Source: Oxalobacter aliiformigenes
Lineage (GTDB): Bacteria > Pseudomonadota > Gammaproteobacteria > Burkholderiales > Burkholderiaceae_D
Reading direction: 5' to 3'
NCBI RefSeq assembly: GCF_027116575.1
Contig: NZ_CP098252.1
Span: forward strand, 1,054,001-1,118,000
DNA length: 64,000 nucleotides
The notes beneath the pieces are model-generated. The model was not told where the DNA came from. It searched no databases and saw only the letters and a list, made by a program, of their open reading frames with translations. The stretch's first letter is position 1; the number at the start of each line of letters is the position of its first letter. Below are positions 53,980-63,985 of the stretch, piece by piece. The translations under genes were made by a program, and so were the position numbers.

Positions 53980-54001
53980 TCCGTTAATGTGCATTAACGG
54001 A
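53980..54001. promoter_or_regulatory. 22-bp palindrome upstream of the second Pmp autotransporter
   Basis: Perfect ten-base arms TCCGTTAATG and CATTAACGGA around TG. Same length and pattern as 8551-8572. It lies about 260 bases upstream of the start at 53720, between that gene and dgt. The A/T-rich stretch 53780-53900 nearer the gene should hold the promoter. Confidence 0.65.
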
Positions 54002-54145
54002 CGTTTCTTTTCTGCAACACCGGCAAAGAAGAGGGAGAAAGCGTGCGGGACGGTCGGTTTTGCGGGGGGGGGGAGTTTTTCCGTTGTAAGCGGCCGGGTG
54101 GGGGCGGGCCGCTGCCGTTTTGCGTGCCGGCAGCGATTCCCGGTT

Positions 54146-55504
54146 TCAGCATTCGGTGATGCCGGCCAGTTGCCGTGAAAGGAAGGTGGCGCGCGGGTCG
54201 GTCATGCCGGTGATGAAGTCCATGACGCGGATGCAGGCCATGTACAGGTCGTCGTGTTCTGTCGGGGCATGGATGCCCATAAGGGTCAGGGCCTGCCGGT
54301 CGCGGTAGGTGAGGCGTTTGCCGGTGCTGAACTGGTGGCAGGCGGGGATGAAGGTGTCGAGGATGCGTTTGTAGAGCGTGTAGGCACCGATTTCGAGTGC
54401 GATCTTGGAATGGTTTTTCAGGATGACGTCGAAAAAGAGGGTGCGTGCCCGGTTCATGTATTCCCGGACGTCGTCTTCGGTGTGGTCGAGCAGGCAATGG
54501 ATGTTTTCGCCGTCCATGATGGCGTCGTAATGGTTCCGGAAGGCGACGAAGGTGGCGTCGATCATCAGGGCGATGAGTTTGGCGCGGATCAGGCCGGCCC
54601 GCCGCCGGTCGGAATCCATCGCCGCCATGCGTTTCGGGTTGAGCGCCAGTTTGCCGGCGACGGGGGCGATGACGTTTTCCAGGTCGGAAAAGCCGATGAT
54701 TCCCAGTTCCAGCGCGTCTTCCATGTCGATGATGCCGTAGCAGATGTCGTCGGCCGCTTCGGTCAGGTAAGAGAGCGGGTGGCGGCGGTAGCGGTTGCCG
54801 TCTTTCAGGCCGAGGGTGGAGAAGACGGCGTCGAAGGTGTTTTTCTCGGACTGGTAGAAGTTGAATTTGGATGAACCGTCGCCGATGGCGTCGTAGGCGG
54901 AACGGGGGTATTTGACGAGGGTGGCCAGTGTCGGGTAGGTCAGCCGCAGGCCGCCTTTGTCCTTGTGGTTTTCCAGTGCGGTCACGACGCGGAATCCCTG
55001 GGCATTGCCGTCGAAGGATTTGAAGTCGGCTTTTTGTCGTTCGGTCAGTTCAGAGAGGTAACGGTCGTTGTTGGCGGTATCCCTGAACCAGTCCTGGAGA
55101 GCCGATTCGCCGCCGTGGCCGAACGGCGGGTTGCCGATGTCGTGGGCGAGACAGGCGGCCTGCACGATCTGGCCGATGTGTTCGGGGGTGATGATGTCGG
55201 GCAGTTCGCCCCGTTCTTTCAGGAAGTAGCCGGCCATGATGCCCAGCGAGCGGCCGGCGCTGGAGACTTCCAGCGAATGCATGAGCCGGTGGTGGACATG
55301 GTCGTTCACGGCGAAGGGGTGGGCCTGCGTTTTCCGGGCCAGCATGCGGAACGAGTTGGAAAAGAGGATGCGGTCGTAGTCCTGTATGAAGGGGCTGCGG
55401 GTGATGTCGAAAACGACATGGGCCGGGTCAATATGGTTGTGCCGCACCGGGGAGAGCAGTTTTGTCCACTGGTTCTTGCGTTTTGCCGTTCCGTTTCCGT
55501 TCAT
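54146..55504 (-). CDS. dgt: Deoxyguanosinetriphosphate triphosphohydrolase
   Basis: 452 residues, cytosolic. HD-domain dNTPase: DYDRILFSNSFRMLARKTQ, first metal His in HRLMHSLEV, HD in ACLAHDIGNPPFGHGGE and the later Asp in EAADDICYGIIDMEDA. It splits dGTP (or other dNTPs) into deoxynucleoside and triphosphate, shrinking dNTP pools and sometimes limiting phage. SPFIQDYDRI and RMLARKTQ are conserved dgt blocks. Its neighbours are unrelated. Confidence 0.93.
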   Translation of the reverse strand: MNGNGTAKRKNQWTKLLSPVRHNHIDPAHVVFDITRSPFIQDYDRILFSNSFRMLARKTQAHPFAVNDHVHHRLMHSLEVSSAGRSLGIMAGYFLKERGELPDIITPEHIGQIVQAACLAHDIGNPPFGHGGESALQDWFRDTANNDRYLSELTERQKADFKSFDGNAQGFRVVTALENHKDKGGLRLTYPTLATLVKYPRSAYDAIGDGSSKFNFYQSEKNTFDAVFSTLGLKDGNRYRRHPLSYLTEAADDICYGIIDMEDALELGIIGFSDLENVIAPVAGKLALNPKRMAAMDSDRRRAGLIRAKLIALMIDATFVAFRNHYDAIMDGENIHCLLDHTEDDVREYMNRARTLFFDVILKNHSKIALEIGAYTLYKRILDTFIPACHQFSTGKRLTYRDRQALTLMGIHAPTEHDDLYMACIRVMDFITGMTDPRATFLSRQLAGITEC

Positions 55505-56536
55505 GGGTTCCTTTCCGTTTCGGGATGACGATACATTTATTATGTTTCAAAACGGTGACGGTTTCAAAAGGAATCGGGACGTTTCATGCGTTTTGCGGGC
55601 TTCTCTGTCCGGTGTTCGGGACGTGTGTTTGCGGTTATCCCCGATTGCTGTGGACAAGTTTGTGGTCAAGATGGCGGAGGCCGCGTCCGGTGCGGGCCGG
55701 ATGGGGGATGCCTGTTTTTGTGGCAGTGTCTTTTCCGGCGGGGTCTTGTTCACTGAGAAAAAAGCGGTGGTGATCTTTGTCCGGGAAGTGAAGCCGGCCG
55801 GTATCGCGGTTCGGACGATGTGACTGGCGGGGTTCGGCGGGCGGGGATTATCGGGGAGTTCCGGGGAATTTGGCGGCTGTCGGAAACCGTGTCCGGTACA
55901 GACCATATTGTTCAGCCATACGGAGGCAGGCCTGTTTCCGGAATCCGGTTTTTGCCGGAACCGGGGAAACGGCAGCAATCAGGGAACATTTCCGCGTTCG
56001 TTCCCGCTTCCTGCCGTTTTTTTCGATCGGAGGCGGGATAATGGAACATCGTCTGAACCCGATAGGAAAGAAATACAGGCATGGGACGGAGATGACCGGC
56101 CGGAGATGAAAACGGAAAAGGACCGGGATACCGGCAAGCTGAAGACCGGTCCGTCCCACCCCGTCGGAACGATTTCCTGCCGGATGGATGAAACCTTCCT
56201 TTTATCCATCGAACCGGACGGTTCGTCCGGATTCCGGCACGGAACCGACAGAAGAACGGGATCAAACGGCATGCATGAGCGGACAATCGTTCCGGTCAGT
56301 GACATGGCGGAAACAGACGGGGTTTTGGAGAATTGCCTGATGCAGTGGGTGGATGTGTCCGTCGCGCTTTGGCAGGGGTGTTGCCGTGCCGGTGGTTGCT
56401 GGAAACGGGAAAGGCACGGCAGGCGTCGTCCGGACGGACTGGTTTGCACCGGTTGGGGCGGATGGGCGGCGGATTTCTTGCGGGGACACGCGGGGATGTC
56501 CGGGCAATCCGCCGGACGGGAGGTTTTCCCGTCCGT
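55505..56536. other. Long spacer, no gene recognised
   Basis: About 1 kb between dgt and the ATPase end. A 339-codon plus frame starts here and runs into the ATPase antisense; its translation is low-complexity and is rejected. One TGTGGACAAG near 55650 resembles a DnaA box. Confidence 0.5.
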
Positions 56537-59231
56537 TCATGACAGTTGTCTGCGGCACGGTGCCGGAGGCGCTTGCCGGTGGGTTTGCCGCCAGATCAGT
56601 TTGACCAGTTCGGCGAACAGGATGACGGTGAAGGCGACGCCGATGAGTTTCACCCACATGGCAAGATTTAATGGAACGGTGTTGAAGAAGGTGCCGGCGT
56701 ACTGGATGATCAGGACTTGCAGGATGAAGGTGCAGGCAGTGGCCAGAAGCATCGGGCGGTTTCTGAAGAGGTTTTTCAGCAGGCTGGCCCGGTGCAGTTC
56801 GCGGCAGTTGAAGGCGTTGAAAAGCTGGAAGAGCACGAACAGGGTGAACAGGACGGTGCCCATTTCCGCTTCGGCCGCGCCCAGGAAGTTGAAGACGTAC
56901 TGGCCCAGAAAGACGGCGGACATGTAGAGGGCGGTGCCGACGATGCGCCCGAGCATGGCGGGGGATATGATGTTTTCGTTGCGGCTGACCGGTTTGCGGT
57001 TCATGAGGTCGTCGTGTCCGGGTTCCAGTCCGAGGGTCAGGGCCGGAGGGCCGTCCATGATGATGTTGATCCAGAGCAAATCCAGGGCGGAGAACGGCGC
57101 TTTCAGGCCCATGAGGACGGAAGAGAGTACGACGATGACGGACGCGAGGTTGACGGTGAGCTGGAAGGTGATGAACCGCTTGAAGTTTTCGTAGATGTTG
57201 CGGCCCCATTCGACGGCGCGGGCGATGGTGGAAAACGAGTCGTCCAGAAGGACGATGTCGCTGGCTTCCTTGGAGACTTCGGTGCCGGAGATGCCCATGG
57301 CGATGCCGACGTCGGCGTTTTTCAGGGACGGGGCGTCGTTGATGCCGTCGCCGGTGACGGCGACGACGTTGCCCGCTTCTTTCAGCAGTTTGACGACGCG
57401 CATTTTGATGATCGGGGTGCTTCGCGCGATGACGGCGATCGACGGCAGTTTCGCCAGAAGCTGTTCGTCGCTCATGTCGGCGATGTCTTTCGCTTCGACG
57501 GCAATGCCGCCGTTGTCCAGCAGGTGCAGTTCGCGGGCGATGGCCGTGGCGGTGACGATGTTGTCTCCCGTGAGGATTTTCAGGGCGATGCCGGCGTTGC
57601 GGCAGGACTGGACGGCGTCATGGACGTCGGCGCGCAGCGGGTCGGTGATGGCGACGAAGCCGTCGAAGATCATGTCGCTTTCCATTTCACGGTGCAGCGA
57701 TTCTTCGCCGTAGTCCTGCATGGCGGGCAGTTCCTTGTGGGCGAAAGCGATGACGCGCATGGCCTGTTCCTGGGCGGCACGGATGTATTTTTCGATTTTC
57801 GCCTTTTCCGCTTCGGGAATGCGGCACATGGAAAAGAGGCATTCGGGGCTGCCCTTGACCCAGGAGATGATTTTCCCGTCCACGCTGGAGATGGTGGTCA
57901 TGTGCTGGAGTTCGGAGGAGAACGGGAAGGCGCGAAGCGTGGTGTGGTTTTCCCGCTCGTCGCGGTACGATTTGCCGCTTTTCGCGCGCTGGGCCGACTG
58001 TTCATAGAAGTTGAGCATGGCGCATTCGGTCGGGTTGCCGAGAAAAGCGCCGTTTTCCCCGATATCGGCGGTGGTGTTCAGGCAGAAGTTGTGGATCAGC
58101 CAGGGGAGGTGAGAGTCCGGACAAATCCGTGTGCCAGGCGGTGTCGTAGAAGCCGGCTACGGTCATCCGGTTTTCGGTGAGGGTGCCGGTTTTGTCGGAA
58201 CAGATGACGTTGATGCAGCCGATGGTTTCGGAAGCGACGAGTTTTTTGACGAGCGCGTTCTGTCGGGACAGTTTGATGATGTTGATCGACAGGGAGATGG
58301 CGACGATGGTCGGCAAGCCTTCGGGCACGACGGCGACGATCAGGACGATGCTAGTGACGAAGGCTTCCATGACGCCGTCCAGTGTCAGGTTGTCGTTCCA
58401 TATGAAGGTGGCCATCTGGACGGCGAAGACGATGGCGGCGGCGGCCATGCCGAAAAAGGTGATGATTTTTCCGAGATGGGCCAGTTTTTCCTGCAGGGGG
58501 GTGACGGTTTTTTGCGTCCCGCCCAGCTCGCGGGCGATTTTGCCGAATTCGGTGGCGTCTCCGGTGGCGGTCACGACCATTTTGCCGTGGCCGCTGGCGA
58601 TGTAGGTGCCGGTATAGAGCATGTTGGCGCGTTCGGCAAGCGGCGTTTTTTCGTCGGTGATGTCTTTCGAGGCGTCCTTGTCGGCAGGGACGCTTTCGCC
58701 GGTCAGGGCCGATTCGTCCACCGAGAGACCGGCCGATTCCAGAAGCCTGCCGTCTGCGGGAACCTTGTCGCCGGTGGACAGCAGAAGGATGTCGCCGGTG
58801 ACGATGTCTTCCTGATTGAGCATGACGGTGTGGCCGTCGCGCAATGCCCGGACGATGAGGTTGTCGCTGATCCGGGAAAGGGCTTCGAACGCTTTGGCGC
58901 TTTTCCCTTCCATGACGACGCTGATGATGACGGAGAGCAGGATCGCGACGAAGATGCCGACGCATTCCAGATAGTCCGCAACGCCGCCGGTGACGCTCTG
59001 GAAGATGTTCACGCCCAGTGCGATCAGCCATGCCATGATGAGCATGATAATCATGGGTTCCCTGACGGCGTCCCGGATGCGTTCGGCCATCGATTCGGGT
59101 TTGTTCCGGGTCAGCCTGTTGGCGCCGTAACGTTGACGGTTCGTTTCGACCTGTCGGGGTGTCAGTCCGCCTGACGCGTCCGTTCCCAGTTTTTCAAGCA
59201 GATCTTCTTTTGATCCCATCCATTCATTCAT
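56537..59231 (-). pseudogene. P-type cation ATPase (Ca/Mn type), one frameshift
   Basis: Two frames join into one P2-type ATPase of about 897 residues. The first (from 59231, AAGGA upstream) has the A-domain LSVDESALTGESVPADKD, the PEGLPTIVAIS helix and the phosphorylation motif SDKTGTLTENRM. The second has GSPECLF, GDGINDAPSLKNADVGIAMG and the C-terminal helices ending at 56537. They meet at about 58105-58120: FYDTAWHTDLSG in one frame, SHLPWLIHNFCLNTTADI in the next, as if one base were inserted near CC at 58118. Key residues are intact, so the enzyme would work if the shift is an error. With the manganese riboswitch upstream, Mn or Ca export is the likely role. Confidence 0.85.
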
Positions 59232-59260
59232 CGGAAATCCTTTTCAAGGTAATTGAAATG

Positions 59261-59392
59261 AAAAAGACCCAGGCATGGCAGAAACCATACATGAGTCTCG
59301 TTCATTAAGACAAGCCAGACCGGATGGCCAGGGTGTTGACTTGCCACACAAGCGCAATGACTTGTGCAAACTACTCCCTCAAGCGGGTATTT
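59261..59392 (-). promoter_or_regulatory. Manganese riboswitch (yybP-ykoY) with intrinsic terminator
   Basis: On the minus strand, upstream of the ATPase: GGGAGTAG (59371-59378), GTCAACA (59334-59340) and GAACGAGAC (59295-59303), the three conserved blocks of the yybP-ykoY aptamer in the right order, with pairing segments between. The last block overlaps the 5' arm of a hairpin (59266-59297, GACTCATGTATGG with CCATGCCTGGGTC) followed by five T, a terminator. Bound Mn should free the transcript by holding GAGAC in the aptamer. This class controls Mn exporters, including P-type ATPases such as lactococcal YoaB. The start codon is 30 bases beyond the T-run. Confidence 0.82.
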
Positions 59393-59760
59393 CAAGCGAT
59401 GGGAAAATAATAACATTGATGAAACGGTTTTTACAAATTGCCGGAGGGGTGTCGGGGCGAAATGACGGGAAAATGCGCGGATCGGTCCGGAATCGGGGGA
59501 AGTGGCGGGTTTTGCACGCGGGTTGTCCCGTGTTTTCAGGGCGGATTTGCCGGTGTCCGGAGACGGGGCCGGTTTGTCCGGCACGGGCAGGGGAAAATGC
59601 TTTTTCCGGGCCGTCGGCGGCGGAAATGAAACGGCCGGGGGACCGGACAAAGGGGGGCCGAGGGAAAAGCGGGAACCGGAAAACGGAACGGCGATACGGG
59701 CGCGGGCCGGTCCGGTGTCATGGCCGGATGACCTTTCCGTTTTCCGGCATGGATGCCGGA
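59393..59760. other. Spacer, no further feature recognised
   Basis: 368 bases between the riboswitch and the lnt stop. The A/T-rich segment 59400-59440 is a likely promoter for the ATPase transcript. No gene was seen. Confidence 0.5.
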
Positions 59761-61320
59761 TTATCGCCGGTGTTTTCTGGCTGAAAGGATGCGAGCGATG
59801 ACGAGAGCGGCCAGGGCGACGATGAGGATAGTGAGGTTGCCGAAGCGGATGAACGGGGTGGCGCCGCGGGTTCCCTGTATGGTCGTGGCGAGTTCGCCGC
59901 GGGTGTAGGGGGGAAGCCAGGCGACGGGGCGGCCACGGGCGTCGATGACGGCGGTGGTGCCGGTGTTGGTGGCGCGCAGCATGGGCCGGCCGGTTTCCAG
60001 CGAGCGCATTTGCGAGATTTGCAGGTGCTGCGGCAGGGCGATGGTGTTGCCGAACCAGGCGATGTTGGAGACGTTCAGCAGGACGGTCGGGGTCGGCTGT
60101 CCGGTTTTGTATTCGTGGCGGATCTGGTCGGCGATTTCCTCGCCGAAGATGTCTTCATAGCAGATGTTGGGCAGTATCCACTGGTCTTTGACCCTGAAGG
60201 GTTTTTGCAGCGGCTCGCCCCGGGTGAAGTCGCCCAGCGGGATGCGCATGAGTCTGACGAACCACCTGAATCCGGTCGGGATGAATTCGCCGAAGGGGAC
60301 GAGATGATGCTTGTTGTAGCGGTAGCCGGCCAGACCGGGTTTGCCGGCGTCTTCCGGTGCCATGACGATCAGGCTGTTGGTATAGACGGTCGCGGTGTCG
60401 GCCTGCGGCATGCCGAGCGCCAGATGGGAGAGGCTTTGTGCGGCATATCGGGACAGGTGTTCGAGGTAACCGGCGGGCAGCTGGTGGGTGTAGACCGGGA
60501 TGGCGGTCTCGGGAGTGACGATCAGATCGGCCGGCCGGGAGGTGATCATGCCGGCGTACATGTCCAGGGCCTGGCCGATCTGGTAGGGGGTGAATTTGAA
60601 TTCCTGCGCGACGTTGCCTTGCAACAGCCTGACCTGGATGGGATTGCCGTGGGGACGGGTCCAGTCGATGTGGAAGAGAACGCTTCCGGCGCCGAAGGCC
60701 AGGCCGATGATGGCGAGTACGGTCGCCAGCGAGGTTTTCCAGCGTTCGCGTCCGATGTGGAAAAAGAGGGCGATGGCGCCGGCTACGATGGCGGCGACGA
60801 AAGAGACGCCATAGACACCGGCGACAGGAGCGTATCCGGCCAGCGGGCTGGTGGTGTGGGCATATCCGGTCACGAGCCAGGGCAGTCCGGTGACGATCCA
60901 GCCGCGCACCCATTCGGCGAGAACCCAGAAGGCCGGGAAGATGAGGATGGCGGTGATGCCCAGGCTGGCTTGCCAGCCTTTCATGAAGAACCGGGTGAAA
61001 AGGCAGGCGAGTCCGGCAAGGATTCCCAGAAAGAGGGCGAGGCAGACGACGGCGGCTCCGGCCAGAAGGGAGGGCATGCCGCCGTAGGTGTGCATGCTGA
61101 CGTAAAGCCAGTACAGACCGGCGATCAGGCTGGCGGTTCCGTAGGCCCAGCCGGTGTAAAAGGCGGTACGTGCCCGTTCGGTGTGCAGTACAGCCGAGAT
61201 CAGGATGGCCAGGCAGGCGATCTGGAGCGGCCAGAGGCCGAAGGGGGCGAAAGCGAAGGGGGTTACCGCGCCGGCGAAAAAGGCGACGGCGGGGAGGGTC
61301 AGTGATTTCAGTCGGTTCAT
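59761..61320 (-). CDS. lnt: Apolipoprotein N-acyltransferase
   Basis: 519 residues, inner membrane. Six or more N-terminal helices (GAVTPFAFAPFGLWPLQIACLA, GLYWLYVSMHTYGGMP), then a periplasmic nitrilase-like domain with the triad Glu in TPETAIP, Lys in YNKHHLVPFGEFIP and Cys in NICYEDIFG, and a last helix (LTILIVALAALVIARIL). It adds the third acyl chain to outer-membrane lipoproteins. Usually it follows corC (ybeX); here the acidic repeat gene lies between them. Complete and normal in length. Confidence 0.95.
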   Translation of the reverse strand: MNRLKSLTLPAVAFFAGAVTPFAFAPFGLWPLQIACLAILISAVLHTERARTAFYTGWAYGTASLIAGLYWLYVSMHTYGGMPSLLAGAAVVCLALFLGILAGLACLFTRFFMKGWQASLGITAILIFPAFWVLAEWVRGWIVTGLPWLVTGYAHTTSPLAGYAPVAGVYGVSFVAAIVAGAIALFFHIGRERWKTSLATVLAIIGLAFGAGSVLFHIDWTRPHGNPIQVRLLQGNVAQEFKFTPYQIGQALDMYAGMITSRPADLIVTPETAIPVYTHQLPAGYLEHLSRYAAQSLSHLALGMPQADTATVYTNSLIVMAPEDAGKPGLAGYRYNKHHLVPFGEFIPTGFRWFVRLMRIPLGDFTRGEPLQKPFRVKDQWILPNICYEDIFGEEIADQIRHEYKTGQPTPTVLLNVSNIAWFGNTIALPQHLQISQMRSLETGRPMLRATNTGTTAVIDARGRPVAWLPPYTRGELATTIQGTRGATPFIRFGNLTILIVALAALVIARILSARKHRR

Positions 61321-61410
61321 GGGGCCGTTCCGCTTTCTCCCAAGGGGCGATGATAAAAAGATTCCCGTGGTCCGGTTTTCCGGACCCCTGTTTGTCCTGC
61401 CTGACGCCGT

Positions 61411-61965
61411 TTACTGGACCAGATGGGCGATGCCGCGTCCGGTCACGTCGACGTCGGTTGTCGGTTCTTCATCGTCGTCGTCCATGTGCATGGTGCTGGT
61501 GCCGGTGAAGTTGACGTCGGTTACGGGATCGTCGATGTCGGTGTCGATGTAGTGCAGGCAGATGCCGGTGTCGTCGGTGTCGCCCAGTTCGACGTCTCCC
61601 AGCGGGTCGCGGTAGGAGATGGCCCCGAACGAGAACATGCCTTCCGTTTCGTCGCCTTCGCACTGGGCGTCGATGTGGTTGCCGCTTCTGGCGGTATGGA
61701 CGAAATCGCCGGGTTCGATATGGTTGACGCTGGTGCCGGTGTAGTCCACATCGGTTGTCGGGTCGTCGTCGGGTTCGATATGGTTGACGCTGGTGCCGGT
61801 GCAATCGACATCGGTTGTCGGATCGTCGTCCGGTTCGATACGATTGACGCAGGCGCCGGTGAAGTCCACGTCGGTTACCGGATCGTCGGCCTCGTTTTCG
61901 ATACAGGTCAGGCAGATGCCGGTATCGTCGGCATCGTGCAATTCGATGTCTTTATCAGAATTCAT
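61411..61965 (-). CDS. Acidic tandem-repeat protein of unknown function between corC and lnt
   Basis: 184 residues, about a third Asp and Glu, no signal peptide or membrane helix. Built from repeats of about 20-21 residues around D-P-T/V-T-D-V-D-x-T-G-T/A-x-x-x-x-I-E: near-identical copies read DDPTTDVDCTGTSVNHIEPD and DDPTTDVDYTGTSVNHIEPG. At a larger scale both halves open with DDTGICL followed by a DDPVTDV unit. At the DNA level neighbouring repeats are nearly identical, so copy number may change. ATG 61965 follows GCGAGG. Acidic, His-containing repeats suggest metal binding or a sticky surface, but I do not recognise the family. Confidence 0.75.
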   Translation of the reverse strand: MNSDKDIELHDADDTGICLTCIENEADDPVTDVDFTGACVNRIEPDDDPTTDVDCTGTSVNHIEPDDDPTTDVDYTGTSVNHIEPGDFVHTARSGNHIDAQCEGDETEGMFSFGAISYRDPLGDVELGDTDDTGICLHYIDTDIDDPVTDVNFTGTSTMHMDDDDEEPTTDVDVTGRGIAHLVQ

Positions 61966-62092
61966 AAAATACCTCGCTTGGCTGATGGTTGTTGCCCTGC
62001 TTTTCGTTACCGAACTGAACGGATTGTAACCGTTTTTCGCGTATTTGGGCCTTTTTCGCTGTTTTTCAAGGGCCCTCCGGAAAGCGCTGGCG

Positions 62093-62980
62093 CTATTTTA
62101 CAGCTTTGCCGGAATTTTTTTCCGGGGTTGCCGTTTTTTTTTCGACAAGCAGAGTATGCAATTGGCGCGCGTCGGCCCTGAGCACTTCGAAGTGCAGATC
62201 GCCGATGTCGAAGGTATCGCCCTTGTGCGGAACACGTCCGAGACAGTTGGCGACGAAGCCTCCGATGGTATCTACCCGGTTGTCTTCCAGCGCCGTTCCC
62301 AGCGTTTCGTTGAATTCGGCCATTTCGGTCAAAGCCGGTATGCGCCAGCGTGGACCGGCGGAACCGGCCTTGACGGAAACGATCTTGTCGTCGTTCTCGT
62401 CGTCGAATTCGTCCTCGATGTCGCCGACGATCTGTTCCAGCACGTCCTCGATGGTGACCAGTCCGGAGATGTTGCCGAATTCATCGACGACAATTGCCAG
62501 ATGGTTGTGGGTGTTGCGGAAGTCGCGCAAAAGGACGTTGAGCCTTTTGGATTCGGGGATGAAGACAGCGGGACGCAGGATATTGCGAATGGAAAAGCCT
62601 TCTTCGCCGGCATGCAACAGGTCCTTTGCGTGCAGGGTGCCGATGATGGTTTCGTTGTCGCCTTCAATGACCGGATAACGTGAATGACCGCTTTTTGTAA
62701 CGATATCGATCCATTCGGAGAATGGCCGGGTGATGTCGATGACGTACATTTGGGAACGCGGGATCATGATGTCGCGGACGGCGGAATCGAAAAGCCGGAA
62801 TACGCCCTCGATCATGGAAAGGCATTCGGTGTCGATCAGTTTGCGGTCGTGTGCGTCGTGCAGGATGTCCAGCAGTTCGGTGCGGGAATCCGGTTCGGAA
62901 GAGATGAAGGAAGCCAGTTTGTCCAGGAAGGTTCTGACGGGTTTGCTGGTGTTTTGACTGTGTTCAGGGTGCTCGGGCAT
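62093..62980 (-). CDS. corC: CorC/HlyC-family CBS-domain protein
   Basis: 295 residues. Two CBS domains (about 70-190: VRDIMIPRSQMYVIDITRPF, GHSRYPVIEGDNETIIGTLHAKDLL, HNHLAIVVDEFGNISGLVTIEDVLEQIVGDI) and the CorC_HlyC C-terminal domain (about 210-285: EMAEFNETLGTALEDNRVDTIGGFV, HFEVLRADARQLHTLLV). The start at 62980 (MPEHPEHSQN) was chosen because the frame before it has no sense. The family acts with Mg/Co homeostasis and membrane integrity and is normally followed directly by lnt, so the operon runs corC, acidic repeat gene, lnt. Confidence 0.9.
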   Translation of the reverse strand: MPEHPEHSQNTSKPVRTFLDKLASFISSEPDSRTELLDILHDAHDRKLIDTECLSMIEGVFRLFDSAVRDIMIPRSQMYVIDITRPFSEWIDIVTKSGHSRYPVIEGDNETIIGTLHAKDLLHAGEEGFSIRNILRPAVFIPESKRLNVLLRDFRNTHNHLAIVVDEFGNISGLVTIEDVLEQIVGDIEDEFDDENDDKIVSVKAGSAGPRWRIPALTEMAEFNETLGTALEDNRVDTIGGFVANCLGRVPHKGDTFDIGDLHFEVLRADARQLHTLLVEKKTATPEKNSGKAVK

Positions 62981-63241
62981 GGCGGTTTGTCGAAAACTCC
63001 TCGTTATCTGAAAGACTATAGGATACACGATTTGTAAAATTGGACAATATTCCGGGATAAACGGACGTTCGCATGGTAAAGTGATACCGGAGCCGCTGTT
63101 CTGTTTTTCGATAGCGGTGCCGTGGTCTTTTGCAGGGGAAGGTTGGGGGAGCGGCCAGCGCCGTTTTGCCGTGTGGACGGTTCCGGCAAGGGGGCAGGCA
63201 GGCCGCCCGGTTGCTGTCGTTTTTTTGCGGGGGAATGCGTT

Positions 63242-63985
63242 ATGGTGAGCGAGGGTCAGTCCGGCATGCCGGAGATGGCGAACCTGTTGACTGAAATGGG
63301 GCCGCCTGTCATGGAACTTTTCGCGCCGAAGGCGGGAGAGCGGGTTCTGGATCTGGGATGCGGATCGGGGTTCTGGTCGGAAGAGATGGTCAGGCGGGGC
63401 TGCGAGGTGGTCGGGATTGATTCCAGTGCCCAGGCGGTTGCGGCGGCCCGTGCACGGGGTGTCGATGCCCGGCAGATGAATGCCGAGGCGATGACGTTCG
63501 AGTCGGAATTCGACGGGGTGTTTTCCAATGCGGCGCTGCACTGGATGCGTCATCCGTCGCGGGTGGTGGCCGGCGTGACGCGGGCGCTGAAGTCGGGCGG
63601 CCGTTTCGTCGGGGAGTGCGGCGAGACAAACAATGTCCGCAGGATCGTCGGGGCCGTGTCGGCGGCGCTGGAAAAGCGCGGGATCGAAATCGAGAATCTT
63701 CATCCCTGGCGGTTCGTTTCGAAAGAGGAAGCGGTCGGGATGCTGGAAGCCGGCGGCATGGTGGTGAAATCGGTGGAGGTGATCGAGCGGCCGACGGTGT
63801 TGCCCGGCACGATCGCCCAATGGCTGTCGGTTTTCGCGAACAATTATCTGTCCTGTCTGCATCCGAAGGAGCGCGAGGCGTTTTCCGATGAGGTGATGGC
63901 GTTGTGCCGGCCCGCGCTGTTACGGGAAGACGGCAAGTGGTTCGCCGATTTCGTCCGGCTCCGGTTTTATGCGGTCAAGCCCTAG
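63242..63985 (+). CDS. Class I SAM-dependent methyltransferase
   Basis: 247 residues, cytosolic. VLDLGCGSGFWSEEMVRRGC is the SAM motif, GIDSSAQAV the acidic loop, FDGVFSNAALHWMRHP the post-motif and LKSGGRFVGECG the next strand, as in Tam (trans-aconitate) and related methyltransferases. The ATG at 63242 follows GGGGG closely; a longer frame from 63122 lacks sense. Divergent from corC. Substrate unknown. Confidence 0.85.
   Translation: MVSEGQSGMPEMANLLTEMGPPVMELFAPKAGERVLDLGCGSGFWSEEMVRRGCEVVGIDSSAQAVAAARARGVDARQMNAEAMTFESEFDGVFSNAALHWMRHPSRVVAGVTRALKSGGRFVGECGETNNVRRIVGAVSAALEKRGIEIENLHPWRFVSKEEAVGMLEAGGMVVKSVEVIERPTVLPGTIAQWLSVFANNYLSCLHPKEREAFSDEVMALCRPALLREDGKWFADFVRLRFYAVKP

Noticed and set aside
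56717..58180. 487-codon open frame on the plus strand
   Set aside because: Antisense to the P-type ATPase; its Asp/Gly/Val-rich translation mirrors the ATPase codons.
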